Below, in pieces: positions 44,001 through 53,847 of a stretch of 64,000 bases of DNA. How positions within the stretch are numbered: position 1 is the stretch's first letter; the number at the start of each line of letters is the position of its first letter. Position numbers and translations under genes: made by a program. The notes beneath the pieces were generated by a model. That model saw nothing but the letters and a program-made list of their open reading frames with translations, did not search any database and had not been told where the DNA came from. Source of the stretch: Ditylenchus dipsaci (lineage: Eukaryota; Nematoda; Chromadorea; Rhabditida; Anguinidae). Where the stretch lies: positions 491,803 through 555,802 of the forward strand of contig SADC01001382.1 in NCBI GenBank assembly GCA_004194705.1. The letters are read 5' to 3'.

Positions 44001-47000
44001 CTACTCGCCTGAATTTGAACATTCAGTTTGAAAATAAGATGCTCGATCAAAAAGTTGTTACTACACCTTAACTCAAGTTCTCAAGCGGATAGTAAAGAAA
44101 TTTATTGCGATTCAAAGGGGGATATATCTCCTTTCCGTATCTGGTCCCGCACGGAAATAATTTTAATTCAAATTAAACCACATTTATAGGTTGCAGGTTC
44201 GAATCCCTCTGGGTGTAAACTTTATTTTTTTCACATTTTTTTAGTGATTGAGCTAAAGTACCTATCAATCGCTTGGAAACATTTCCAGGATTGCTTTTTT
44301 GGTCAAAAATCGTATTAAATTTTCGCTTTAAATTTAAAGAAAGTCAGCCATAAGCCATATACTTCAATTTATATTGCCACTAGCTATTTTATTATTTTTC
44401 TAAGAGTGACAGCAACTTTCTAGACTCAGGAATGCACTAGGTAATCGACAAAAAAGTTATTACCAAAAATTACTTCGATAATTGGGTCGCTTGCAAAGTT
44501 TTGTTTAGCAAAGAAAAGGTATGTTTGAATAAAGTCGCCTGCCGATGCAGCACCCGCGTCCCTCTAGCTTAGATATATTCGTGGGATACTTCCTGACAGT
44601 CTTCATGCGTTCGCAAGACCATTAGAATCATTTTGATATCAAACTAGTGAATAAAATGTGAAAAAATAAAGTTTACGCCAAGAGGGATTCGAACCTGCAA
44701 CCTATAAATGTGGTTTAATTTGAATTAAAACGATTTCCATGCGGGACCAGATACGGAAAGGAGATACCCCCTCCCCTTCAACGTATTTTCTCTCCCCCTC
44801 CCACTGTAGCCGGTTAGGTCAGATAAAGAGGGGTTTTCGTCAGTCTTTGAATGAAAATGCAAGTCATATCTCTTTCTAGAATTTTAACTAACCTTTTAGA
44901 TACATCCAAGGTGGTTTCACCTGAAAATACTAACTTTTGATAGAAAATTGCTAACCAAAAATACTTACAAACAGGAATATATATAAGTACCCTGCCAAGA
45001 CTCTTTGTGCTCAACCGATTAAAATACTTATTGCTTTCAGAATCCTCGATGCTAGCTTTTCTGCAAAACCAAGTCTGGCTAAAGTGAGATAATTTCTTAA
45101 AAAGGCTCTGACCTAAGACGAGTTTCAACGGTTAAAGTTTTGGAGTCAACAGCTAGTGACACTTCTTCCCTGTTTTCTTTCGTGGCTGGATGCAGAAACA
45201 GCAATTTGGGGTGGTTACCCACCAGCTTCCCATAGGTCAAGCCCTGCAATTAAGGCGATCAGGTACACCACAACAAATAAATTGACCAATGCCAACCTTC
45301 AAGTCTAGCAGAAGTCTATCCTTCTGACACACCAAATAGCCATTGGTTAGTTGTGGGATGGAATTAGATGGATCACCCCTCTCAACCACTTCAATGCCCA
45401 ACCTACACAATGCTTCTCCTAACAGAGAGCTGCTCAACAGCTGCTCTGTGGTCGCATCTGAATTGGCAATAAATACTTGTTACAAAACGAATATTAATCA
45501 CAAAACCTGAAAACAAAGCACTGCTCTGTGTTTTCTGCTCCCCATTTTGCATGTAAAGCAAAAGTGGTTGTCCTAAAGTTCAAAGTCCATAAAATTATAA
45601 CTACCGCATATCCTCTAGTATCTGCCACCCTCTAATTGAAAAAAGTTTTGTAGCATTGTGTTTTTGATTTTTGTAGACCACTCTTACGCAAGTTAAGGCC
45701 TATTTTGTAGCTCATTTCACTGGCTATAATTTGAATGGTGACTTGTTTGAGAGTAGTTATCAAAAATTGGATCAAAAACACATTGTCAATAACAAGCTTG
45801 TGAACGAAAGTGTGGCGGATTTATAGACTTATACGGTAAACAAAAAACCACTTTCTAACCAATTTTTTTGAAGAAAACAACCGAAAAACGGTATCCCCCA
45901 ACCACATCTTTGGCGTGGTATGCTTCATTGACCTAAAATTTGCTAGATTGTAATAAATATTTGATTTTGGAACATTAATAAATACCTCCTTTTCAATTTC
46001 CATTTTTTTCAACGACTTCTTCATAAAAGCTTCGAAATCTTTTTGCAAGTCTTTTCCGAGAGCGCTTGAAGTTGACTTCTTCCCAAAAGCATTCCTTAGA
46101 ATTGACGTCTGCTTTTTTAGGGTGCGACAGTTGGTCAGATTAGCGAGCAAATGGTTTTGACAGACGAACAGAATTTTTCCAGACTGAAAATCAAAAAAAA
46201 AATCAGATTTTGTAGTATAAATTAAATTTTTTGATAAAACGTGCTAGCTCATTGCTCTCCTGGGAATAATTTGTGAAAATGTTTGATAAATAAGGTTGTT
46301 TATGAAGTTCAGTGGTTTGCCTTACTAAGTAAAAAATCTTGCGTGATTTGTCTTTTTTCAATGCTGAGAGATAAAGGCGGTAACCAGCAAAGTTTTTTTA
46401 AACATTTCCTTTTTCGTTTGCTTTGCATCAAATATGATAGTGATGACCCAGTTTGCTTTTTACGAAATGGCATAAAACTTTAGACAGACGTATAAGAATT
46501 TTATATTATTTAGAGAGGTTGAAAGAATTAAACACAAAATTTGAAAATGAATTATTCTTGGATTTTCAACGCCACTATGAAAAAATTCGATAATCGGTCA
46601 TCTTACCATGAAATTTTCAAATTTTTTTATTTTTTATTTGTGTTTGCTAAAAGTATTTTTCACGCTAAGCTTATAAAACACTAGAATGAAAACTATAAAA
46701 AGCACTGTTGGCGCCCGACTTTTTTCACGACAGGCATTGTTTTTTTGAGTAAACTTTTTTCGGACAAAGCTTTTTTGCAGTTCAAATTTTTTATTTGCAG
46801 CTTATAAACTTTTTCTTACACTTGTTAGATGGAAAAAGGTATCTTAGCTACAAAAAGCTTTGCCCATCATTTTAAAATTTAAAAAAATTACGTTTACAAA
46901 GTAAGCTTGCAATCGACTCCATGCCTGGTCGTCAAGGTGTTTTGTATTCGAAATAAGCAGACAAGTGCAGTTTGTATCAAACCAGGGATACCTGATCAAG

Positions 47001-47529
47001 CATTCAGTGGACAAGTGATTCACGGTGAAGGTATCCAGAGGAGAATACCTTTTAAAGAAGTTGATATTCTTTGAAACAATTCTTTTTCATCGCCAGTATA
47101 CACCAAAATCTGCAACAGTCAATAATTATGGCCAAAGCAAGCAACAATCAAATAAAACAGACATAGGGTGGTTTGAATGGACGATTGGCTGTTTCAAAGA
47201 CTGAATGCATCCTTTCAGGTGGCTTAGGCGAGCTAAGGCTTGACTTGAGAATGCTTTTGTAACCGGAATCTGTCAAACAAAGAGTGCTTCTCCTTGGTTC
47301 ACTGCTGTGGAATCGTCGGTGATTGCGAGAGGAAGCACGTCGGCTGAACAGAAAAGAGTCTGGCTGAGCTGCATTTGCACTCAGCAACGGGTCCAGCACT
47401 TCTCGACTGCCATAATTTGCAAGCAGAGACAAGGTCAGTGGACTTACTGAACGGCCGGAAACTGAAGACACAGACAGACGCTTTTTTACTCTGCCTGGAA
47501 AAACTGGCATATAGTCAAACGGCATTACA
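41001..47529 (-). CDS. HLCS: Holocarboxylase synthetase (biotin-protein ligase)
   Basis: Minus-strand exons: 47529-47163 (VMPFDYMPVFPGRVKKR), about 47122-46898 (ILVYTGDEKELF; PWFDTNCTCLLISNTKHLDD), 46183-45986 (SGKILFVCQNHLLANL), 45932-45860 (KDVVGGYRFSVVFFKK), 45457-45297, 45243-45113 (LTYGKLVGNHPKLLFLHP), 45060-44969 (LSTKSLGRVLIYIPV), 44920-44893, 43591-43524 (SYDGVLVVAGYQTNAQS), 43468-43308 (GKEYLSPKGCASFTFNF; FIQHIMAVAIV), 43256-43142 (IKWPNDLYFERKHKIGGVLV), 41480-41352 (INVINTKPTMCLNDM), 41303-41143 (YYELWMHSREEVSILHKH; GLDEHGFLEV) and 41093-41001 (VHNDGNSFDMMRGLIHPNQ, stop). From 45457 down all phases close. The known enzyme makes biotinyl-AMP and biotinylates carboxylases. The catalytic KWPND lysine and the GWPQ-region equivalents are visible. 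In the 47122-46898 exon the two halves are in different frames, unreconciled. Confidence 0.88.
41543..42788. mobile_element. hAT-like element with AATACCGGTATT words in an HLCS intron
   Basis: Ends TAGGGTTGGCCAATGG and CAACCCTA are inverted. The 8-bp flanks TTACAGAC (41535-41542) and TGACAGAC (42789-42796) match at 7 of 8 positions. The word AATACCGGTATT is repeated near both ends. Most of its length is a piggyBac-type insertion at 41834-42747. Confidence 0.82.
41834..42747. mobile_element. piggyBac-type nonautonomous element (CCCTCTTTTGCCGG ends)
   Basis: TTAA at 41830-41833 and 42748-42751 flank CCCTCTTTTGCCGG and its near-complement CCGGCAAACGAGGG. TTTGGCCAGTTC words recur subterminally (41858, 42194 inverted, 42608). 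No transposase frame is present. It splits the AATACCGGTATT element. Confidence 0.82.
42824..43059. mobile_element. TTAA-flanked element in the same HLCS intron
   Basis: TTAA at 42820-42823 and 43060-43063. The ends AGGGGCATACCA and TGGTATGCTCC are inverted. The inner AAGGCGGGGTCCAGCAATTT block is shared with 21580-22048. Confidence 0.8.
43668..44110. other. Intronic AT-rich DNA, no feature seen
   Basis: Part of the 1.3-kb HLCS intron. The 66-aa minus ORF here has no homologous exon counterpart. Confidence 0.35.
44116..44773. mobile_element. Element with about 110-bp inverted ends containing a tRNA B-box motif
   Basis: GGGGATATATCTCCTTTCCG at 44117 pairs with CGGAAAGGAGATACCCC near 44753. 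The arms extend through AATTAAACCACATTTATAGG and a GCAGGTTCGAATCCCTCT motif like a tRNA T-arm. The core is noncoding and lies in an HLCS intron. Confidence 0.7.
46190..46890. other. HLCS intron, AT-rich
   Basis: No coding exon or bounded repeat seen. TTTTTTGCAG and CTTTTTTC simple words occur near 46730-46800. Confidence 0.35.
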
Positions 47530-47669
47530 CTAACATCGAATTATTGTCGAAAAAGTAGAGAACAATTAATAATTTAAGAAATTTCAAAATCATCCAAAAT
47601 GTCCGTGGACAAATTTTACTAAATCTATGCGGTCAATTTTGCACAAAGACCCGTAAAATTTCCAATTGC

Positions 47670-47933
47670 CAGTCAAACCTCAATATAATGACACCTGCAA
47701 AAGTTCATTTCAGCCTACAGTCCTGTTTTTTTCACAAAGAGTATCGTTAAATCATAGGTTGAGGCTTTTTGGCAAAGTACATTTTTTCGAACAAACGATC
47801 AGAAAAATCTGGACCCTTTTTATTTTTTTGGACTAGGCTAAAGAATCAAAACTGATCGAAAATTTCAAAAATTATGCGGGAACGCACTTTTTCGGGTGTT
47901 GTTAATTTTAACAGTTAAATTTAACTTCGACTG
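47670..47933. mobile_element. pogo-type MITE
   Basis: Left end CAGTCAAACCTCAATATAAT, right end TTTAACTTCGACTG followed by TA. The subterminal GGGAACGCACTTTTTCGGGTG is like the right part of the 11.4-12.9 kb pogo-type remnant. Confidence 0.65.
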
Positions 47934-47985
47934 TATATAGAATTTGGCGCCTTTTTTGCTAATAAAAATGGCTTTTAAAAATTAC

Positions 47986-48660
47986 TGGATGTGGCAGTAG
48001 TTGCAGCGGTATTGTCGATGTCCGTATTGTTGTTGAACTGCATACTGTAGTTAAAGTTAGGAGCGTAGAAGTAGTAGTCAAGTTCAGGTTGTTGGAGACT
48101 GTTGAATCTTTTAGCTAATAGCTTTTTTTTATTCAATAATGGCAAGGTGGATTTTATATTGACAGCAAATGAGCAAGACTGCTTTTCTTCATTTATCTGC
48201 AATTTTTATTTTCATAGTTTAAGTTTAGCCGAAAAAACTTTTAAAAAAATTGTAGGCGAAAACAATAATTCTAATACAATGATCCACCCCTTTCTTTAGA
48301 GTATTTTATAGTGATGTGTCAATTAAAAATAATAATAATAACCTGCGTGAGGCTCGTTCTCAAACCATCTTCTATAGCATCCATGGCAACCTTCTGCTGC
48401 TCATCTGCCTTGCATGTTGACTTGGAGAAGCTATGTGCATTGTCATCATTGAGCATTGTTGTGCTGCCCACCAAAGAAGATTTGTGCTCTTCTATTAGCT
48501 GATTTAGTGCTGTAGGCGCTGCACTTTTAGTAAGTAGGGGGTATGCCATAAGTATGGATTGCCCCTTTTTGCCCACTTTAGCAGCTTGTGCCTTTGTGGC
48601 TGGTGATCTATTTTCTGCAGCAGTGTTGTCATGCGATATTTCCTCGGAATGTCTTAAATA
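47986..48660 (-). CDS. Candidate upstream exons (low complexity), possibly HLCS N-terminus
   Basis: 48660-48350 encodes a Ser/Ala/Lys-rich stretch (SEEISHDNTAAENRSPATKA; SSLVGSTTMLNDDNAHSFS) ending at a GTTATT donor. About 48200-47986 encodes NSLQQPELDYYFYAPNF and an Asn/Thr-rich tail ending at GTAATT. The location and poor conservation fit the variable N-terminal half of HLCS, but the phase into the 47529 exon does not close, so exons are missing or this is another gene. Confidence 0.4.
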
Positions 48661-49430
48661 AATGAGCAATAAATAACAAATTTAATCTACAAAAGATATG
48701 ACGACATAACCAAAATTTGACCATCGCGGGACCGCTCTTATATTCAACCTAGTTTTGGAACTTATTTTTTATAAAACCATATTTAAAAAAATTGAATACT
48801 TCACTCAAATCTTCTTGTATGCAGGTGAAAACACCCGTAAATTTTTTTAATCTTTTGTTCTCAGAGTTTATTGTTCCATTTAAATCAGTGGCCTGAAAGT
48901 TAACATTTAAAATTAAATTAAAAATGAAAAGTTAAAAAACTTTTTTATTTTCAACGCCACTATTGTAAAATGAAATTTTTTTCATATCTTAATGAAAATT
49001 TGACGATAGGTCATTCCATCATAAAATAGGTTGTATATCCGGAATCCTTGCAATTTTCGGTTACGTAACACACGCATTGTCTCACCTAAATTTACCTATA
49101 AAACCTGTGGGACACTTAAAATTATTAAAGCGAAGAATTTTTAATAAGTTTCTTTTTTACTTGAAAATATGTTTAAAATAGAGGTGTTGAACCTGAGGTT
49201 GTATGTCGCAAAATTTGACTATCTCCATTGCAGTAAAAAATTAAAAACAAAGGTACCTTGATGGTTTAGAATCAAGCATTAAACAATCAGATACATCGTT
49301 GAGAGTAGTGCTGGGTGATACTCCTACATAGACAGTGTCTCTGGCATACGTACTTCTAAAATTTGAATATCATATTTTCTCTAATAGGCTGACAGTCTTT
49401 AATAACCCGACACCCCCTACTTTGAGGACT

Positions 49431-49679
49431 TACCGTATTTACTGTATTAAGTCCCCATGGGGAGTTATTTTTCAAACTCTAAAAAATCGAAAAATTTTGA
49501 GGTCGATTTTGAGATTTTTGGGTGCTCAACCAAAATCTGAAAAGTGTAATCAGGTAAACTCGCGGCAACTAAGAAAAAGCAAAAAACAGATTTGCGAAAT
49601 GTTCGCTCTAGGCTGAGATATAAGGTCTGTAGGGTGGGGACTTATTAGAGGGTGGGTAGTTAATAAAGTAAATACGGTA
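49431..49679. mobile_element. MITE with TACCGTATTTACTG/AAATACGGTA ends
   Basis: Inverted ends TACCGTATTTACTGTATTAAG and TTAATAAAGTAAATACGGTA. Inner GGGGAC/GTCCCC words pair. It has the same termini as 26733-26874 and 52398-53514. Confidence 0.75.
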
Positions 49680-49832
49680 TATCTCAAACTAGAGAGATTT
49701 TATTTCCAAATCTGTTTTTACGTTTTCTTAGTTTGTGGAAGTTCTACCGTTTCCACTTTTTGGATTTTGTCCCAATAATCTCGAATTCGACGCGAAACTT
49801 TTCAGGTTTTTGGGGGATTGAAAATAGCTCGG

Positions 49833-49994
49833 TGTTGTATTGCCGCTTAAATCTGTTATTGTCCTGACACGGCTATGATTCGTTGTCAGGACCTTTGCTG
49901 CTCTCGGATCATAAGATCATTATTGTTGTGCTCGTGAAATAAAGTTATCGTTTATTTCCGCTCTCTGCTCTCTATTCGCTCTCAAGTTACAACA
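49833..49994 (+). repeat. 5' LTR
   Basis: 162 bp, starting TGTTG and ending CAACA. It includes an AATAAA signal (near 49938). Confidence 0.9.
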
Positions 49995-50008
49995 TTGGCG
50001 CAGTCGCT

Positions 50009-50857
50009 ATGGATGTGGACCAGCTCAAAAATATGGTGGAACAGCAATCATCAGCAATGGCGCAACAACAAGCTTCAATCACTCAATTGGTGGCTCTTCT
50101 TCAGCAGCAAAATCGTGGTGGTGGTGACATTGCTCAGCCTGCTCTTCCGTCTATCTCAACATTGCCGCAATTGCCAGATATGGAGGTCTTCAGCACAGAT
50201 GATAGCGATCCGAACAAGTTCCAAAATTGGATGAAGCGCTTCAAATTCTCTCTGGATTGCACTGCTCCGAATATGGTGGAAGAAAGCAAAGTCAAACTAC
50301 TGATGACCAAACTCTCTGCGGAAGCTTTTTCTGAATACTGCAAGAGCTGCCTGCCCAAGGAGGTGACCGAGTTCAATCTGGACGAAACAGTTAGTAGCCT
50401 TTCCAAATTATTTTCACGCTCCCGCTCCTTGGTCGTTGATCGCTTTGAATGCCTTCGATTGACCAAGGATGACGAGGAAGATTTTCGTCATTTTGTGAAC
50501 AGGCTCAAAGATCAGCTCCGTCTCTTCAAATTCTCTGAGCTCAAAGAAGAGGAATTCAGTTGCCTGCTCTTGCTATTGGGTCTCAAGTCTCCAAGGGATG
50601 CTGCTCTCCGAACTCGTCTGCTCCAGCGAATCAATGATGGTGGAACTGAAGTCAGATTCAATCAAGTGGTGGAAGAAGCTGCTGGCTACTTGTCGACAAT
50701 TGCGGAAGCCAAACAGCTGGAAAGAAGTGCTAATGCTCTAGCCATCAATGCGATCTCAGCAAAAAAGGAATACGGCAAAAAGAATTTCAAGAAGCCAGCT
50801 GCTAAGAACGTTCTCCTCCTTCTCCCTGCTTGCGCTGTGGTCAAATGCATTGGATAA
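50009..50857 (+). CDS. gag polyprotein of the LTR element
   Basis: 282 residues from the ATG 15 nt after the LTR. The N-terminal part is a Gln-rich coiled segment (MDVDQLKNMVEQQSSAMAQQ), followed by the retrotransposon gag capsid-like domain (FQNWMKRFKFSLDCTAPNMV; LVVDRFECLRLTKDDEEDF; LLLLGLKSPRDAALRTRLL). The frame runs into GKKNFKKPAAKN and stops at 50855-50857, while the zinc knuckles are in the next frame. So either a programmed frameshift or a lesion lies at about 50800-50830. Confidence 0.85.
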   Translation: MDVDQLKNMVEQQSSAMAQQQASITQLVALLQQQNRGGGDIAQPALPSISTLPQLPDMEVFSTDDSDPNKFQNWMKRFKFSLDCTAPNMVEESKVKLLMTKLSAEAFSEYCKSCLPKEVTEFNLDETVSSLSKLFSRSRSLVVDRFECLRLTKDDEEDFRHFVNRLKDQLRLFKFSELKEEEFSCLLLLLGLKSPRDAALRTRLLQRINDGGTEVRFNQVVEEAAGYLSTIAEAKQLERSANALAINAISAKKEYGKKNFKKPAAKNVLLLLPACAVVKCIG

Positions 50858-51333
50858 AAGATTGTCCGAATATCAGCCATATGTGCTCGAAGTGCAAGAA
50901 TACTGGTCACCTGGAACGTCAATGTGATCGCTTCCAAGAATTCCATTTAAAGTCGGCCAAGAAAAGCTTCCAGCCTCATCGCCGCATCAATCTGATTGAA
51001 TTGCCTTCTGTTCTGCTCAGCCAAGTCAGCCCTGCGCATCCCTTTCTCACTGCTTCTGTGTTGGTGGATGGCATTGCTATCGACTTCATATTGGACTCCG
51101 GGGCCCAAGTCAATACACTGAATGAGTCCGCTATCTCTGCTGTAGGCCGAATCAATATCGTTCCATCTGAAATGCAAGCTCGTCTAGCAAATGGTTCCAA
51201 GTGCAACTTTCTGGAGAGGGACAAGCTCTCTTCGAAGCAAACGGCAAATCGTCTACTCAAAGCTTCGTGGTGGTCAAACCTGGTGGTCTCAATCTCCTTG
51301 GCCTTCCAGCTCTTCAATCTCTGGGGTTTCTGA
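50830..51333 (+). CDS. Zinc knuckles and retropepsin of the LTR element (frame 2)
   Basis: Contains CLRCGQMHWIKDC (CX2CX3HX4C) and CSKCKNTGHLERQC (CX2CX4HX4C), then a retropepsin-like segment with the catalytic triplet in FILDSGAQVN (51094-51102). The frame is lost soon after, and the downstream frames at 51191-51783 read fused remnants. The ORF start codon lies within the first knuckle, so translation must come by frameshift from gag. Confidence 0.75.
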   Translation: MRCGQMHWIKDCPNISHMCSKCKNTGHLERQCDRFQEFHLKSAKKSFQPHRRINLIELPSVLLSQVSPAHPFLTASVLVDGIAIDFILDSGAQVNTLNESAISAVGRINIVPSEMQARLANGSKCNFLERDKLSSKQTANRLLKASWWSNLVVSISLAFQLFNLWGF

Positions 51334-51819
51334 CGAAGATGTACTGCAACCGGTAAATCTTCATTCCTCAGTGATCTGTGCGTCTACAATTTGGGCCATT
51401 CTTCTTCTTCCAAAGCTGTGGTGGATCAAATACAAGTCAAGTGCCGGCCGTCTTTTCTCTGGATTAGGTGTGCACCAAGTAATGTCAGGCTTCTTTCTCA
51501 GTCAAGCCAGTTCTGCTCCGGTCTTCCGCCGTGCTCGCCAAGTGCATATGCTCGTCAGAATGATGTGAAGAAAGAAATAGCTCGTCTTCAATGCTGGGGT
51601 CTCTCTCCTCTTCCTTCGAAGCCAGTTGCTCCTCAGCCTGTGGATAAAATTCCGGCTGAAGTCGATCTTGCTCCTGCTGCTATGGACTCTGCTGGTGGTT
51701 CTCCTGCTGTGGATAGGCCGCAAAGAAATAGAGTTCCTCCAAAGCGCATTCAAATGAATTGGACAAAGAAGCACTATTATTAGGCACCTCCTCTGTAAGA
51801 CTCTTTTGACCGAGGGGAG

Positions 51820-51981
51820 TGTTGTATTGCCGCTTAAATCTGTTATTGTCCTGACACGGCTATGATTCGTTGTCAGGACCTTTGCTGCTCTCGGATCATA
51901 AGATCATTATTGTTGTGCTCGTGAAATAAAGTTATCGTTTATTTCCGCTCTCTGCTCTCTATTCGCTCTCAAGTTACAACA
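51820..51981 (+). repeat. 3' LTR
   Basis: Identical by eye to the 5' LTR. Confidence 0.9.
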
Positions 51982-51989
51982 CTCGCATG

Positions 51990-52395
51990 TCGGCCTCTTA
52001 AACAAAATAGGGTGGTTGACAAAACTCGATTTAATGTTTATCCGAAAGTTCATACCCCGTTTCAGTTTGGTCTGAAGATTGAGTGTTATTATGTGTTGAG
52101 TAGGACTCCTGCCGCAGCTTGCAAAAGTAGTTGGGCACGATTGAGGCTGAATATGAGCTATTTTCCCATTGCATTCCACTGTTTTTTGCTCTTTTAGTGG
52201 CGAAAACTGATTTAGTAGATGGACTCATGGATCTGGAGTGACCACTAAAAATGTAGCGCCATAGCTACTCTTTGTAGATGTGTTCTCTCCTTTTTCTTTT
52301 GTCACTTTAGACAGACTGAAAAGGTTAAAAGTCAAAATTAAAAAAATGTATAATATATTTACAAAAATCGTATTAAAACAGAACAAAGAAAAAGG
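51990..52395. other. Short region between insertions, no gene assigned
   Basis: The minus strand has Ser-rich frames (SPSTKSVFATKRAKNSGMQ) that might be further exon material of the surrounding minus-strand gene, but no splice pattern could be fixed. Confidence 0.25.
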
Positions 52396-52397
52396 GT

Positions 52398-53514
52398 TAC
52401 CGTATTTCCTGTAATTTAGCCCCCCCCCCTTCCTAATTTAGCCTGCCCTCTAATTTAGCCCCCTTCAAGAGAGGATCCAAAGAATTTAGCCCCCGCCTCT
52501 AATTTAGCTTCCCTTCTAAACCGAATTTTTTTCGTAGTCATTTGGGGCATATACCCAGTGGAGTCGGTCATTTCATTTTCTTATGTTTTGTGCTGTGGTG
52601 AGCGGTTGTGTTGGATCAGTTTTATGTTGAATTAGTTTAGTTGGCCGGATCGTACCGACTGTATTGGTTCAGCTGGCTGAATCAGTCCAATTGGATGGAT
52701 TGGTCCAAGTGTATTGATCCAACAGACTGGATTTATTTATCTAGCTCTATATATGACGATGATATTAACATTCCAAACCCAGAATTTACATTAATTGTTA
52801 GTACACGGTGGCGCAAATTTTCGCCGCGATTTGTTTTGCTCGTATCTTCTTCCATTGATCGGGTCTAGGTGGGATCTTTTTTTATTTGAAAGAGGACACT
52901 CCGGGCAATCGAATGACATCAAACGTGCATAAGAAAAACAGATCTTAACAATGAGAACAACAAATCTCGTTCAATATTGCGAAGGCCTTCATCAATGCTT
53001 CCTCCTTGGAGATCAATGCATAGTTGAACTAGCCGACCGTAGCTGTTAATCGCTCGCTGTACCATTTTTAGGGAAATTTTAGGGGAAAATGCTCGGAAAA
53101 TAATTTGCTTCAGTGTATTGTGATCGGCTAGTTGTCTTGGTAAGCTTGGTCTTTCATCCAGCTAAATAAAATAATGGCACAGAATGAAATCAAGCAAAAG
53201 TTTAATACGTAAGCAAAGCACGTTAAAAAAACTAACAAATGGCGAATGAGGTATCATCCTATTGCCTTAAACGTCCTATTTCATGTGAACAAAAAGATCT
53301 CACCGAGACACATAGCAAAACAAATCCCGGCGAAAACATTTGTTATGAAATTCCGAATAAACTTGTTGATGTTCGTCAAAATTTTGTCACCCGGAGGAGG
53401 CTCAAAAAATTTAGCCCTCCCTTCTAATTTAGCCTCTCCCTCTAATTTAGCCCCCCCCTCTAAATGGGATCCAAAAAATTTAGCCCCGGGGGCTAAATTA
53501 GAGGAAATACGGTA
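52398..53514 (-). mobile_element. mariner-like (maT-type) element, 1.1 kb, TACCGTATTTCC ends
   Basis: The inverted ends are TACCGTATTTCCTGTAATTT and AAATTAGAGGAAATACGGTA. TAATTTAGCCCCC words are repeated at both ends. It encloses a transposase remnant at 52919-53161. The MITEs at 26733-26874 and 49431-49679 share the termini. Confidence 0.75.
52919..53161 (-). pseudogene. mariner-like transposase C-terminal exon
   Basis: After a TTTATTTAG acceptor an open 80-residue frame reads LDERPSLPRQLADHNTLKQI, then MVQRAINSYGRLVQLCIDL and QGGSIDEGL. This resembles the end of mariner/maT transposases (SLK..I pattern, then RL..CI...GG.I). No DDE motifs are found upstream within the element, so only the tail survives. 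Confidence 0.55.
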
Positions 53515-53845
53515 TTTTAATTAAAAATATTAATTCAACTAGGATAAGTTATAATTCTTAGTGGATTTGTGTAATGTACCCAATAGAAGAGACGTTTTTA
53601 GACTCCTTCATTCACACTTACGCCTTCAGAATACGAACCTAAATGTAAATGAAATTTTTTGACTCACCCTCACTTTTATTTCCAAAAGTCAGTTTTTTTA
53701 ACCCAGCTACCAATTTTTAAAGTTTTTATAACTAGAACTGAACTCCTCATTATCAGTAAAGCACTTTTAGTACTCTCTGGAAATACTTGAATTTGATTTT
53801 CGTTTACATTAACATTTGTATTGTGAAGGGGCAAGTGTAAGTGTT
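53515..53845. other. AT-rich DNA with AATGTAAATGT words
   Basis: TTACATTAACATTTG/CAAGTGTAAGTGTTAAC words at 53805-53845 pair with GTTAATGTAAATGTAAGTG at 54492-54530 and TTACACTTACATTTAC at 54551. This suggests a small word-array element into which the 53.85-kb piggyBac remnant inserted. Confidence 0.45.
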
Positions 53846-53847
53846 AA

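Larger units (their letters stand above)
49833..51981 (+). mobile_element. LTR retrotransposon, 2.15 kb, identical LTRs, pol deleted
   Basis: Two 162-bp LTRs (49833-49994 and 51820-51981), TGTTGTATTG to AGTTACAACA, look identical base for base. CTCG flanks both sides. A primer-binding-like TGGCGCAGTCGCTATGG follows the 5' LTR and a purine tract GAGGGGAG precedes the 3' LTR. The interior has gag, two zinc knuckles and a protease, then only an integrase-tail-like segment (RPQRNRVPPKRIQMNW) before the 3' LTR. Reverse transcriptase, RNase H and the integrase core are absent. Gypsy-like by PBS and gag layout (inference). Identical LTRs imply very recent insertion. Confidence 0.92.

Noticed and set aside
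53239..53524. Two overlapping ORFs at the right end of the mariner-like element
   Set aside because: They run into the TTTAGCCCC terminal words and match no transposase motif.
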